From Thalassolituus marinus (GTDB taxonomy: Bacteria > Pseudomonadota > Gammaproteobacteria > Pseudomonadales > Oceanobacteraceae), in the NCBI RefSeq assembly GCF_020320395.1, contig NZ_JAEDAH010000039.1, forward strand, positions 1 to 64,000: 64,000 nucleotides of DNA, given 5' to 3'. The first letter of the stretch is position 1. Each line of letters begins with the position of its first letter. Under the pieces are notes generated by a model. It saw only the letters and a list, made by a program, of their open reading frames with translations. It had not been told where the DNA came from and did not search any database. Below, one piece after another: positions 1-11,507 of this stretch. Both the position numbers and the translations under genes were made by a program.

Positions 1-104
1 TATGGGTACCGGGACAACGACTACTTCTTTTTGAAAATCAAAGCGGCGTTTCCCGGTAAAGTGCGATGAACCTTTTTTTATGGGAATGGGAAGTACAGCG
101 GGTA

Positions 105-1085
105 TTACACTTCACCGAACAGAGTTGCAGCATTCAGACCCTGTTTTTCCATAATTTCACGCAGACGTTTCAGCGCTTCTACCTGGATCTGACGAACACG
201 TTCACGTGTCAGACCGATTTCGCGACCCACATCTTCCAGCGTGCTGGTTTCATAACCACGCAGACCGAAACGACGGGACAGAACTTCACGTTGCTTTTCA
301 GGCAGTTCTTCAATCCAGCGATCCAGATTGGACTGGATGTCCTGATTCTGCAGCTCTTCACCCGGATCCGTGACACGCTCATCAGCGATGGTGTCGAGGA
401 TCGACTTGTCAGATGAAGGCCCCAGAGGGGTATCAATGGAGGTTACACGCTCATTCAGCTTGAGCATGCGTTTAACATCTTCTACCGGCTTCTCCAGCAG
501 CTCAGCGATTTCTTCCGCTGTAGGCTCGTGGTCGAGCTTCTGGGTCAGCTCACGGGCTGCACGCAGGTAGACATTCAATTCTTTAACCACATGAATCGGC
601 AGACGAATAGTACGGGTCTGGTTCATGATGGCACGTTCGATGGTCTGACGAATCCACCAGGTCGCGTAGGTTGAGAAACGGAAGCCACGCTCCGGATCAA
701 ACTTTTCAACCGCACGAATCAGACCGAGGTTACCCTCTTCGATCAGATCCAGCAGTGATAAACCGCGGTTAACATAGCGGCGGGAAATTTTGACCACCAG
801 TCGCAGGTTACTTTCGATCATGCGACGGCGACCCATTTCGTCACCTTTGCGGGCCAGACGTGCATAGTGCACTTCTTCTTCCGCAGACAGCAGTGGAGAG
901 AATCCGATCTCATTCAGATACAACTGAGTGGCATCCATTGCTCGGTGCGATGTATCAGCGGCAAAGCGCTCAACCTCTTCTGAAGCTTCAGACTCAGATT
1001 CCTCTTCGTCTACCAGCGCCAGTGCTTCTACATCGTCAAAAACGTCTTCTTCACGTATTTCTCGTTGTTGTACTGCCATGTTCAT
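105..1085 (-). CDS. rpoS: RNA polymerase sigma factor RpoS
   Basis: Stationary-phase/general stress sigma factor that directs core RNA polymerase. An acidic N-terminus (about 1-45) is followed by region 1.2 ([11 protein letters not shown], about 51-61), region 2 with the core-binding and -10-recognising helix ([20 protein letters not shown], then [16 protein letters not shown], about 111-153), region 3, and the region 4.2 helix-turn-helix ([19 protein letters not shown], about 282-300). The 326-aa length is normal for RpoS; the short region between 1.2 and 2 excludes RpoD. The start is ambiguous: ATG at 1085 lies 5 nt after AAGG, and a second in-frame ATG at 1079 lies 6 nt after GGGA. nlpD lies just upstream, the usual arrangement in which rpoS is also read from promoters inside nlpD. 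Confidence 0.97.
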   Translation of the reverse strand: MNMAVQQREIREEDVFDDVEALALVDEEESESEASEEVERFAADTSHRAMDATQLYLNEIGFSPLLSAEEEVHYARLARKGDEMGRRRMIESNLRLVVKISRRYVNRGLSLLDLIEEGNLGLIRAVEKFDPERGFRFSTYATWWIRQTIERAIMNQTRTIRLPIHVVKELNVYLRAARELTQKLDHEPTAEEIAELLEKPVEDVKRMLKLNERVTSIDTPLGPSSDKSILDTIADERVTDPGEELQNQDIQSNLDRWIEELPEKQREVLSRRFGLRGYETSTLEDVGREIGLTRERVRQIQVEALKRLREIMEKQGLNAATLFGEV

Positions 1086-1162
1086 TCCCGCCTTTGGTGG
1101 TCATCCTGAACCTGAACCGAAACAGGTTTTGTGCCAGAACGACTGGTTAATTTATGACCACT

Positions 1163-1939
1163 CTAGCCACCAGGCCTTTCAGGCAGGTATCTGAGTGGAT
1201 CAACCGGCTTGCCGTTTCGTCGGATCTCAAAGTGAAGTTTCACTTTGTCGGTACCAGTAGATCCTATTTCGGCAATTTTCTGGCCCGCTTTAACGACTTC
1301 TTGTTCGCTGACCAGAATGCGGCTGGTGTGGGCGTAGGCGCTGAGAAATGTCTCGTTGTGTTTGACGATGACTAAATTCCCGTAACCTCGCAGTCCCTGA
1401 CCCGCGTAAACCACGGTTCCTGCCGCTGCTGCCAAAACAGATTCTCCCAAAGACCCGTCGATATCAATCCCCTTGTTTACGGGCTTTTTGGTTGAAAAAT
1501 AACCAATCAAACGACCGTTTGACGGCCATTTCCAGTCAGTTTCGGCAGGATCGGCGGGCTTTTCTGGCGGGATTTGACTGATTTTCGGTTCAGGACGGGA
1601 AACGCTTTGTTTTTTTGGCGAGGGTTTTGACGGTTTTTCGACAGCTGCTACCTTAGTGGAGGGCTGGGATTTAGGGATATTTCGGATGTCAATTTTTTGA
1701 CCGGGATAGATAACATAAGGGCTGGCGATTGAGTTAGCGTTCGCCAACTCCCGAAAGTCGATTCCATAACGCCAGGCGATGGAAAACAGGGTATCCCCTC
1801 GTTCAACGAGATGGAAACCCGTCACGGTTTGCCCTTTACTGAACTTCTCTTCAACTGAGACAAATTCTCGACCGCTGATACACCCAGTTAACAGTGTAGC
1901 TATCGTGACTAAAGTGACAGTGCCCAGTACTTTCATCAT
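1163..1939 (-). CDS. nlpD: NlpD-type lipoprotein, amidase activator (LysM + degenerate LytM)
   Basis: Outer-membrane lipoprotein expected to activate a septal N-acetylmuramyl-L-alanine amidase (AmiC type). Visible: a lipobox signal ending TLLTGC, a LysM peptidoglycan-binding domain (about 41-88), a Pro/Lys/Ser-rich linker, and a C-terminal M23/LytM domain (about 145-255). The metal site is degenerate: the first ligand position reads NKGID instead of HKGID, and the usual HxH reads KLH, so it should regulate rather than cut. I start at ATG 1939, which puts a normal signal peptide at the N-terminus. An in-frame GTG at 1966 has no Shine-Dalgarno and lies at a 9-bp inverted repeat (1965-1973/1981-1989). 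Directly upstream of rpoS. Confidence 0.93.
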   Translation of the reverse strand: MMKVLGTVTLVTIATLLTGCISGREFVSVEEKFSKGQTVTGFHLVERGDTLFSIAWRYGIDFRELANANSIASPYVIYPGQKIDIRNIPKSQPSTKVAAVEKPSKPSPKKQSVSRPEPKISQIPPEKPADPAETDWKWPSNGRLIGYFSTKKPVNKGIDIDGSLGESVLAAAAGTVVYAGQGLRGYGNLVIVKHNETFLSAYAHTSRILVSEQEVVKAGQKIAEIGSTGTDKVKLHFEIRRNGKPVDPLRYLPERPGG

Positions 1940-2188
1940 CGTCCGCCGGTGGTTGTTTTTTGACACTCAAAAATGACAGCTTTTTGAGTTTTTCCACTAA
2001 CCCGTTTCTTTTTAACCTTTCGAGCTTACAAGGAAAACTTATATTCCAAAAAACTCTAAAAAAAAGGGAATTATTTTCTGAATGCCTGCTTGTTTACCAG
2101 AAATGCATAGTGAGTCACAAAGTACCTGCTTGAAAAACTTGCATATCCGTATTTTTAGTTAACACTCGTTCTCTTTTGATTCTGACGA

Positions 2189-3082
2189 TTAATCGTCTTT
2201 TGCGACCTTTTCCAGCAGCAAAACCAGACCCAGACCTGCGCCAGCCAGCAGCAATGCCAGTACCGCAGTAGTGGCAGAATCCGGCAGAATATTGCTCTGA
2301 ATAAACGGCACTTCCACACCTTTGCTGTTTATCCGGGTCAGCAACGTCTCTTTCCAGGGCCACACTTTCACCAGAGATCCCGCCATAAAACCGGTCAGTA
2401 AGGCGAACATCACGCTCTGATAATGATGCAGTAACCAGCTCAGCAGACGCGAGAACAGCATTAACCCCAGTCCGGCACCAACGGCAAATAAGCCCATAAT
2501 GCCTAGGTCCAGAGCTTTAACGGCCCCCAGAATGGGTTCATACAGCCCCATCAACAGCAGAATAAAGCTACCGGAAATACCAGGCAGAATCATGGCACAG
2601 ATGGCAACGCTGCCGGCCAGGAAGACAATCATTGGCGTCGCCTCAATCTGAGTGGGAGACGCCACACTGATCCAGGCAGCGATAATCGCACCGGCAGCCA
2701 GAGCGGCCAGTTCCTGCCAGCGCCAGCGTGGAATTTCCTTTCCTATATGCCAGCACGAGGCCACGATCAGTCCGAAGAAGAACGACCATACCCAGATCGG
2801 GTGATTCAGCAGCAAGTAGTGAATGCCGCGCGCCAGGGTAATTAATGCGATCAGGATGCCGCTCAGCAGCGTCAGCAGGAAAGTACCGTTAATGGCCTTC
2901 CAGAAGGCCGGAACGCCGTCACGAAAGAGGATCTTCAGAGCATTAAGGTTAATGCTCTTAATAGAATCGAGAAGTTCGGTGTAAATACCAGTGATGAATG
3001 CGATGGTTCCGCCGGAAACCCCCGGGACAACATCTGCCGCCCCCATTGCCAGCCCTTTGAGGAACAGCCAGATATGTTTCAT
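2189..3082 (-). CDS. DUF368 membrane protein, putative polyprenyl-phosphate translocase
   Basis: Integral membrane protein of 297 aa with about 8-9 hydrophobic segments. It has the two family hallmarks: PGVSGGT near the N-terminus (about 20-26) and PGISGSF in the middle (about 160-170), an internal inverted-repeat arrangement. DUF368 proteins have been shown in other bacteria to be transporters that return undecaprenyl phosphate across the cytoplasmic membrane for reuse in peptidoglycan and surface-polymer synthesis; that role is inferred here by family. It sits between nlpD and pcm in a minus-strand run, with a 35-nt gap to pcm. Confidence 0.85.
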   Translation of the reverse strand: MKHIWLFLKGLAMGAADVVPGVSGGTIAFITGIYTELLDSIKSINLNALKILFRDGVPAFWKAINGTFLLTLLSGILIALITLARGIHYLLLNHPIWVWSFFFGLIVASCWHIGKEIPRWRWQELAALAAGAIIAAWISVASPTQIEATPMIVFLAGSVAICAMILPGISGSFILLLMGLYEPILGAVKALDLGIMGLFAVGAGLGLMLFSRLLSWLLHHYQSVMFALLTGFMAGSLVKVWPWKETLLTRINSKGVEVPFIQSNILPDSATTAVLALLLAGAGLGLVLLLEKVAKDD

Positions 3083-3117
3083 TGCTTACTTGTCCTTAAG
3101 CAGGTACAGAATAAAAA

Positions 3118-3780
3118 TCAGCGCTGAACCCCAGGTAAAAAGGGAACAAAGCGCACGCTTTCGAGTGTTTTACGGCTGAAATGATCGCCGTGACGGGTAA
3201 TAAGAACGAGCTTCTGCTCTTCGGTTCCGACCGGCATCACCAGACGGCCACCATCAGCCAGTTGCTCGAGCAGAGAGTCGGGTACATCTTCTGGCGCTGC
3301 GGCAGCGAGAATACCATCATAAGGGCCATGTTCCGGCCAGCCCCATGTGCCATCAGACAGTTTCAGCCGCACATTGCTATAACCCAGAGAATCGAGACGC
3401 TGTACCGCACGTACATGCAGAGGTTCGATGCGTTCAACGCTGAACAACTTGTCCACCAGCGGGCTCAGTACCGCCGTCTGATAACCAGAGCCGGTACCGA
3501 TTTCCAGCACGCGCTTAAGCGGGCCTGCCGCCAGCAGCACTTCGGTCATACGCGCAACGGTATACGGCTGGCTGATCGTCTGCCCATTGCCAATCGGCAG
3601 TGCAGTGTCTTCATAGGCGCGATGGGATAGTGCCTCATCGACAAACAGATGGCGTGGCGTGGAAGCGATAACATCGAGAACGTCATCATTGCGAATTCCA
3701 CTTTCCCGCAGGCGCTGCACCAGACGGTTACGCGTCCGCTGGGAAGTCATACCAATGCCATTGCGCAGATGTTCAATCAC
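3118..3780 (-). CDS. pcm: Protein-L-isoaspartate O-methyltransferase
   Basis: Cytoplasmic repair enzyme that methylates L-isoaspartyl residues from S-adenosylmethionine so that damaged Asp/Asn sites revert. The SAM-binding motif I is clear ([15 protein letters not shown], about 91-105), followed by SVERIEPL, the acidic end of strand 2. The [11 protein letters not shown] segment (about 62-72) is diagnostic of the family. 220 aa, standard size. It begins 11 nt after the stop of surE, and the surE-pcm-nlpD-rpoS cluster is conserved in gammaproteobacteria. Confidence 0.96.
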   Translation of the reverse strand: MIEHLRNGIGMTSQRTRNRLVQRLRESGIRNDDVLDVIASTPRHLFVDEALSHRAYEDTALPIGNGQTISQPYTVARMTEVLLAAGPLKRVLEIGTGSGYQTAVLSPLVDKLFSVERIEPLHVRAVQRLDSLGYSNVRLKLSDGTWGWPEHGPYDGILAAAAPEDVPDSLLEQLADGGRLVMPVGTEEQKLVLITRHGDHFSRKTLESVRFVPFLPGVQR

Positions 3781-3790
3781 GTCCCGGTCC

Positions 3791-4528
3791 TCAAGCCAAA
3801 GTGCTGCGCACCAGGTCCAGTGTTGAATGCTGGGTCATATCCATCTGCACCGGGGTCACTGAAACGTTACCCTGTTCAATCGCATAGATATCGGTACCGG
3901 GACCAGCATCGGCGAAATCGCCAGCAGCGGATATCCAGTAGCAATCCTTGCCACGCGGGTTAGTCGTAAGAACCGGATTATCCGATTTGTGACGATGACC
4001 CAGGCGGGTTACCTCAACGCCGTTGAGCTGCTCATAAGGACAGTCGGGGACGTTGATATTAATAATCGAATTGGCAGGTAACTGCAGAGTTTCCAGCTGT
4101 GGCATCAGTTCGAGCACCACGCGGGCTGCGGTTTCAAAATGTTGCTTACCGCACAGGCTTACAGCAATGGGTGTTTTCGCCAGGAAACGTCCTTCCATCG
4201 CCGCAGCAACGGTGCCCGAATAGATAACATCATCGCCCAGATTAGCGCCTGCATTGATACCAGAGACCACTCGCTCGCACGTATCTTTGTAGAAAGCGTT
4301 GATACCCAGGTGTACACAGTCGGTCGGCGTGCCATTAACACTGATAAAGCCGTTATCCAGCGTCACCGGGTGCAGTGGACGATCCAGTGTCAGCGAGTTA
4401 CTGGCACCGCTGCGATCGCGGTCGGGCGCTACCACATGGATGTCATAACCTGCCTGCTCCAGCGAGCGGGCCAAGGTACGAAGCCCCGGCGCATGAACTC
4501 CATCATCATTCGACAGCATCAGCTTCAT
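3791..4528 (-). CDS. surE: 5'/3'-nucleotidase SurE
   Basis: Divalent-metal-dependent nucleoside monophosphatase and exopolyphosphatase. The N-terminus [10 protein letters not shown] supplies the metal-binding Asp pair; SGASNSLT (about 40-47) and the later [16 protein letters not shown] segment complete the active site. 245 aa. I start at ATG 4528 because AGGAAG lies 7 nt upstream; a TTG six bases further up is unlikely. The gene overlaps the 3' end of truD by 23 nt, implying translational coupling in a truD-surE-pcm transcript. Confidence 0.96.
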   Translation of the reverse strand: MKLMLSNDDGVHAPGLRTLARSLEQAGYDIHVVAPDRDRSGASNSLTLDRPLHPVTLDNGFISVNGTPTDCVHLGINAFYKDTCERVVSGINAGANLGDDVIYSGTVAAAMEGRFLAKTPIAVSLCGKQHFETAARVVLELMPQLETLQLPANSIININVPDCPYEQLNGVEVTRLGHRHKSDNPVLTTNPRGKDCYWISAAGDFADAGPGTDIYAIEQGNVSVTPVQMDMTQHSTLDLVRSTLA

Positions 4529-5513
4529 GAACAAACTTCCTTTCGGGTTCCTCGGTGGTCATTATTTCCCGGATAACGGACGTCGCATAATAACCGGCAG
4601 GCAGGGAAAACGTGAGTACTAAATCGGTACCTGATTCACCTTGCTGCCATTCCCAGCGCAGGTTGTCAGGAACGGCAGCTACGGCACGCCGTTCCTGCTT
4701 CAGGCCAGCATGTTCCAGGCCATCACACAGGTCGGCATGTTCGCCACTGACGGATTGTTCCAGAGCCAGCGCGTCGTCGGTGGTTGCCAGGCGGCCACGC
4801 CCCCACATTGGCGCCGTCACCTGCCCCATATCGTCGGTCAAATCACCGGCGATGCTCTTCCCCCACAGACCTTGCCGGATACGTGCGGCAATGACGTTGT
4901 TAAAAATCAGTGAGCGCACCGCCGACAGGTAAATGCCCTTTTTATTGCTGTTACGCACACGGATCTCACCTGCCAGCATGGCGCGGCCAGATTCAATGTT
5001 ATTGCCACCGTGACCAAAGCGCTGTTCGCCGAAATAGTTGGGCACACCGTGCTCACGAATCTGCTGCAGGTTGGCATCGACGCTTGCCTGCTCAGCGGCA
5101 ACATTGCGCAGCGTCAGGGTGAAACGGTTGCCCAGCAGATCGCCTCGACGCAGCTTTTTGCTGTGACGGGTCTGAGTCAGCACCGTCATTTCTTCGTCAT
5201 TAAGCTGGGCAAAATCCGGCGTCGTGCCCTTAGGCATGTAAATGCTGAACCACTGGCGGGTAATGGCGTTACGGTCTTTCATACCGGCGTAGCCAACGTC
5301 CATTTCTTTCACACCTGCCAGCTCAGCCAGTCGTTTGGCGACCCAACCTGTGTTGGCACCATTCTTTTCGATATGCAGCCAGACATGCTCGCCTTCGCCG
5401 GATGGCATCTGCAGCGGCAGCTCATCCACGCGGAAGTCTTCGTTGTGTTGCTTCAGAACCCCATGGGCTCCGGTTGCGGGATAGGCCAGCGGCCACTCAG
5501 GTAACAGGCTCAC
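4506..5513 (-). CDS. truD: tRNA pseudouridine(13) synthase TruD
   Basis: Isomerises U13 in tRNA-Glu to pseudouridine. The family active-site block is present: [17 protein letters not shown] (about 74-90), in which the Asp is the catalytic nucleophile. The NYFGEQRFG motif (about 159-167) is also diagnostic. 335 aa, slightly shorter than E. coli TruD. It starts with GTG at 5513, sharing GTGA with the ispF stop, so it is coupled to ispF. This ispD-ispF-truD-surE-pcm order is widely conserved. Confidence 0.95.
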   Translation of the reverse strand: MSLLPEWPLAYPATGAHGVLKQHNEDFRVDELPLQMPSGEGEHVWLHIEKNGANTGWVAKRLAELAGVKEMDVGYAGMKDRNAITRQWFSIYMPKGTTPDFAQLNDEEMTVLTQTRHSKKLRRGDLLGNRFTLTLRNVAAEQASVDANLQQIREHGVPNYFGEQRFGHGGNNIESGRAMLAGEIRVRNSNKKGIYLSAVRSLIFNNVIAARIRQGLWGKSIAGDLTDDMGQVTAPMWGRGRLATTDDALALEQSVSGEHADLCDGLEHAGLKQERRAVAAVPDNLRWEWQQGESGTDLVLTFSLPAGYYATSVIREIMTTEEPERKFVHEADAVE

Positions 5514-5992
5514 AGATTCTCCGCCTTCATTAATAGTGCAACGGCATGCACAGCAATGCCTTCTTTACGCCCGACATAACCGAGTTTTTCGGTGGTCGTC
5601 GCTTTTACATTCACGTCATCCAGATGAACGCGCAGGTCTGCGGCAATGCACTCGCGCATAGTCGCGATATGCGGCGCCATTTTCGGCGCCTGGGCAATGA
5701 TAGTTACATCCACATTGCCCACGCGGTAACCCTTATCGGTAATAAGAGTCACCACGTGACGCAACAGCTCGCGGCTGTCAGCACCGGCGTAGGCGTCATC
5801 GGTATCGGGGAAATGCTGGCCGATATCACCCAGTGCCGCCGCACCGAGCAGCGCATCGGCCAGAGCGTGCAATGCAACGTCACCATCGGAGTGGGCTTTC
5901 AGCCCCTGATTGTGGGGAATCTGCACACCACCGAGGGTGATAAAGTCGCCATCTTCAAAGGCGTGTACATCGAAGCCATGACCAATACGCAT
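5510..5992 (-). CDS. ispF: 2-C-methyl-D-erythritol 2,4-cyclodiphosphate synthase
   Basis: MEP-pathway enzyme that cyclises CDP-methylerythritol 2-phosphate with release of CMP. Its product feeds synthesis of undecaprenyl carriers and quinones. Metal ligands are visible in GHGFDVH (Asp8, His10) and in AHSDGDV (His in the low 40s). [16 protein letters not shown] near the C-terminus is the nucleotide-binding motif. 160 aa, standard. It follows ispD after 9 nt and overlaps truD by 4 nt. Confidence 0.97.
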   Translation of the reverse strand: MRIGHGFDVHAFEDGDFITLGGVQIPHNQGLKAHSDGDVALHALADALLGAAALGDIGQHFPDTDDAYAGADSRELLRHVVTLITDKGYRVGNVDVTIIAQAPKMAPHIATMRECIAADLRVHLDDVNVKATTTEKLGYVGRKEGIAVHAVALLMKAENL

Positions 5993-6001
5993 AGGGATTC
6001 C

Positions 6002-6700
6002 TCAGGACCGGGATAAAAAGAATTCAGCCAGCGCCAGATCTTCCGGGCGCGTAACTTTAATATTGTCAGAACGACCTTCCACCAGCAGTGGCGACTGCCC
6101 GCAGTGCTCAATAGCGGATGCTTCATCAGTGACTTCGAAGCCATCATCCAGACACTGTGTCAGTGCCTGTTGCAGCTGACCATAGCGAAATACCTGTGGT
6201 GTCAGGGCATGCCATAGCTGAGTACGGTCAACAGTGTGATCAATCACACTACCCTCACCACTATGATGGCCGCGTTTCATGGTATCGCGCGTCGGTACTG
6301 CCAGAATCGCGCCCGGATCCTGCAACTCATGAAACAGCTGATCCAGATCGCTGTGACGTAAACACGGGCGGGCAACGTCGTGCACCACCACCCAGTCTTC
6401 GTCCTGTGCCACACCTTCCAGCGCAGCCAGTCCGTTAAGTACCGAATAGCAGCGTTCGCTACCACCGGGAGCGCGAATCACCCGCGAGTCACCGGCAAAC
6501 TCGCTCGCTGACCAGTAAGGATCTTCGTCAGATAGCACCACAACCGCGCGCTCGAATAACGGATAGCTGAGCATACGTTCGAGGGTGTGATCCATCAGAT
6601 AGCGCCCCTGCAGGGACAGGTATTGCTTGGGACGATCAGCCTTCATACGGCTGCCGACACCAGCGGCTGGCAGAACTGGCCAGTAGCGGACGTTACTCAT
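6002..6700 (-). CDS. ispD: 2-C-methyl-D-erythritol 4-phosphate cytidylyltransferase
   Basis: MEP-pathway enzyme that transfers CMP from CTP to methylerythritol 4-phosphate. The nucleotidyltransferase signature is at the N-terminus (LPAAGVGSRM, then DRPKQYL, about 10-29). VVHDVARPC (about 103-111) and the later EVTDEAS motif also match the family. 232 aa. Its start overlaps the last codon of ftsB by 4 nt (6697-6700), the standard ftsB-ispD arrangement. The CTP it uses is made by PyrG, encoded 1.8 kb upstream in the same strand run. Confidence 0.96.
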   Translation of the reverse strand: MSNVRYWPVLPAAGVGSRMKADRPKQYLSLQGRYLMDHTLERMLSYPLFERAVVVLSDEDPYWSASEFAGDSRVIRAPGGSERCYSVLNGLAALEGVAQDEDWVVVHDVARPCLRHSDLDQLFHELQDPGAILAVPTRDTMKRGHHSGEGSVIDHTVDRTQLWHALTPQVFRYGQLQQALTQCLDDGFEVTDEASAIEHCGQSPLLVEGRSDNIKVTRPEDLALAEFFLSRS

Positions 6701-7017
6701 GGTTTCGCTGGGGACTTGGGATCAATAAACAGGATAAAACTCTCGCCTTCACGCACCATGCCCAGATCTTCGCGGGCTTTCTCTTCCAGTAAGGAACTGC
6801 CCTGACGCAGGTCCTGCACTTCAGCCATCAGGGCATCGTTCTCAGCCTGCTGCACTTCGTTGTCTTCATGCAGCTTGCTGATGCGATGCTCCAGCGCGCG
6901 CGAAGCGACAACGCCACTGTCGTCAAACCAGATACGGTATTGCAGTACCAGTAACAGCAGCAATGGAATCAACAGCAGTAATGCTGCTTTCAGATTGAAT
7001 GTCAGCTTGTCAGTCAT
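6697..7017 (-). CDS. ftsB: Cell division protein FtsB
   Basis: Small bitopic divisome protein that bridges FtsQ and FtsL and activates FtsWI septal synthesis. It has a short cytoplasmic N-terminus, one transmembrane helix (about 8-26, rich in Leu), then a periplasmic heptad-type coiled coil (about 40-80) and the DLGMVREGESFI region typical of FtsB C-termini. 106 aa. It lies between eno and ispD as in most gammaproteobacteria, with a terminator hairpin between it and eno. Confidence 0.93.
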   Translation of the reverse strand: MTDKLTFNLKAALLLLIPLLLLLVLQYRIWFDDSGVVASRALEHRISKLHEDNEVQQAENDALMAEVQDLRQGSSLLEEKAREDLGMVREGESFILFIDPKSPAKP

Positions 7018-7100
7018 AGCCGGGCGGTGCCCTTATTGTCGTTTGTGCTGAGTCTTACATAACCTTGGCAGACTGTCGCTAACGGCAGTGCCAACACAAA

Positions 7101-7130
7101 CAAAAAACGGGCCTTAAAGCCCGTTTTTTG
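7101..7130 (-). terminator. Rho-independent terminator after eno
   Basis: Near-perfect hairpin: ACGGGCC/TTAAAGCCCGT core with an A-run on one side and a T-run on the other, so it can act in both orientations. It lies 15 nt beyond the eno stop codon and upstream of ftsB. Confidence 0.85.
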
Positions 7131-7144
7131 CAGAAGGCCGGTAA

Positions 7145-10129
<2,985 letters not shown>

Positions 10130-10171
10130 TCAATTCGGAAGGTGTAGAACCTTCGCTCAAGATGGGAGGGC

Positions 10172-10200
10172 AGAATACCAGAAGAGGCCATCCGGGTAAA
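10172..10200 (-). promoter_or_regulatory. Candidate sigma-70 promoter for pyrG-eno
   Basis: On the minus strand TTTACC (10200-10195) and TATTCT (10177-10172) are separated by 17 nt. The start point would fall about 65 nt upstream of the pyrG ATG. Inferred from consensus match only. Confidence 0.4.
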
Positions 10201-10496
10201 TTCAAAAGCGTCTTTTCCGGTGCAATTTTCTGTGCCAGACTGTTGTCTTTTCGTACACCTGCAATCAGACAGACGATGACACTGACCTCAGGCGACAACA
10301 GCCACATGCTCAACAGCGCAATTATTGCCCGTTTCCCTCAGAAACGCTGGCTATGGTGCCCTGTGCCTGTGGCCTGTAAGAACCTGTGTCCGTCTGACCA
10401 CTGACACCTTTTTTACCGGCTGCGATCAGATTCGCTGCCGGAAATGCCAAAGCTCACTGATCACAGCCATATACTCCACTGTAAGGAAACACCCCT
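10201..10496. other. Intergenic region between pyrG and the DMT transporter
   Basis: No convincing gene lies in 10103-10496. It holds an imperfect REP-like palindrome at 10416-10441 (CCGGC-t-GCGA / TCGC-t-GCCGG), a TATACT hexamer about 10471-10476 that could serve the downstream plus-strand gene, and AAGGAA 9 nt before the ATG at 10497. Short ORFs in the region lack ribosome binding sites and family features. Confidence 0.4.
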
Positions 10497-11414
10497 ATGG
10501 CTGACTCACAGAGAACTCTGCAACCTGACTCATCGACGCATCTGCGCCTTGGACTGACACTGGCGCTGGCCGCGGCCTTTCTGTTCTCAACCAAGCCCAT
10601 CATCATTAAATGGCTGTATGAACTGGGCATGAGTCCTCTGCCACTGATGTGGCTGCGCATGCTGATGGCCATGCCGGTGTACATTGTGGTCGGCTACTTC
10701 GCATGGCAGCGGCTGCCAGTTAAACCCGATATCAGGCAAATATCCGCCGCTGCGGGTATCGGCCTGATGGGCTATTACCTGGCCTCATTGCTGGATCTGC
10801 AGGGGCTGCAGTATGTCAGTGCCCAGCTCGAGCGGCTGATGTTATATGCCTATCCCACGATGGTTATCGTGCTCGGCGCCCTGTTCTTTGGTCAGCGACT
10901 GGGTCGGCAACAGGTGTCCGCCATGGTACTGACCTATGCTGGTCTGTTGCTGGTTTATGGCCAGGATCTGTCACTGGGCGATGCTCAGGATACCCGTCTG
11001 GGGACTCTGTTGATTCTGGCCAGCGCGCTGTCGTTCTCGCTGTACATCCTGTTCAGCAAGAAGGCCATTGGCCAGATGGGTAGCCTGCTGTTTACCAGCA
11101 TAGCGATGGGTGCCGCCGGCGTAGCCACCTGCATCCACTATGCTGTGTTACACGGCGTGGAGCTGCCGCCAATGGATAATCAGCGCTGGGCCGGCACCGT
11201 ACTACTGGCGATTTTCGCAACCGTTGTCCCCTCGTTTCTGGTCAGTGAAGCCATTAAACGTATTGGTCCGGCCAGAGCCGCCGTCAGCGGTACCATCGGA
11301 CCGGTGATGACCACACTGATGGCTGTCGTGCTGCTGGGAGAACCCTTTGGCTGGATGACAGCGGCAGGGATGGTGTTGGTATTAACCGGTGTATCGCGTT
11401 TACAGAAACAGTAA
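10497..11414 (+). CDS. DMT-superfamily (EamA) membrane transporter
   Basis: Predicted inner-membrane exporter of 305 aa with ten hydrophobic helices arranged as two EamA repeats (about 18-145 and 160-302). The second repeat ends in the characteristic GPVMTTLMAVVLLGEPFGW followed by a last helix. The substrate cannot be read from sequence; relatives export amino acids or other small metabolites. AAGGAA lies 9 nt upstream of the ATG. It appears to be a single-gene unit. Confidence 0.85.
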   Translation: MADSQRTLQPDSSTHLRLGLTLALAAAFLFSTKPIIIKWLYELGMSPLPLMWLRMLMAMPVYIVVGYFAWQRLPVKPDIRQISAAAGIGLMGYYLASLLDLQGLQYVSAQLERLMLYAYPTMVIVLGALFFGQRLGRQQVSAMVLTYAGLLLVYGQDLSLGDAQDTRLGTLLILASALSFSLYILFSKKAIGQMGSLLFTSIAMGAAGVATCIHYAVLHGVELPPMDNQRWAGTVLLAIFATVVPSFLVSEAIKRIGPARAAVSGTIGPVMTTLMAVVLLGEPFGWMTAAGMVLVLTGVSRLQKQ

Positions 11415-11507
11415 ATAACGTGCGACAGCGCAAGAATGCTACAGCAAACGGTTGATGTACCGGGATATTCGGGCAGAATTCCCGGTGCCTATTTATCAGG
11501 GAAATGT

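Noticed and set aside
1..104. RsmZ-like small RNA downstream of rpoS, as found in Pseudomonas
   Set aside because: No series of GGA-bearing hairpins and no terminator is visible in this stretch on either strand.
10416..10441. Intrinsic terminator upstream of the DMT gene
   Set aside because: The palindrome has a T-run only before it on the plus strand and none after it on either strand, so it cannot work as a standard terminator.
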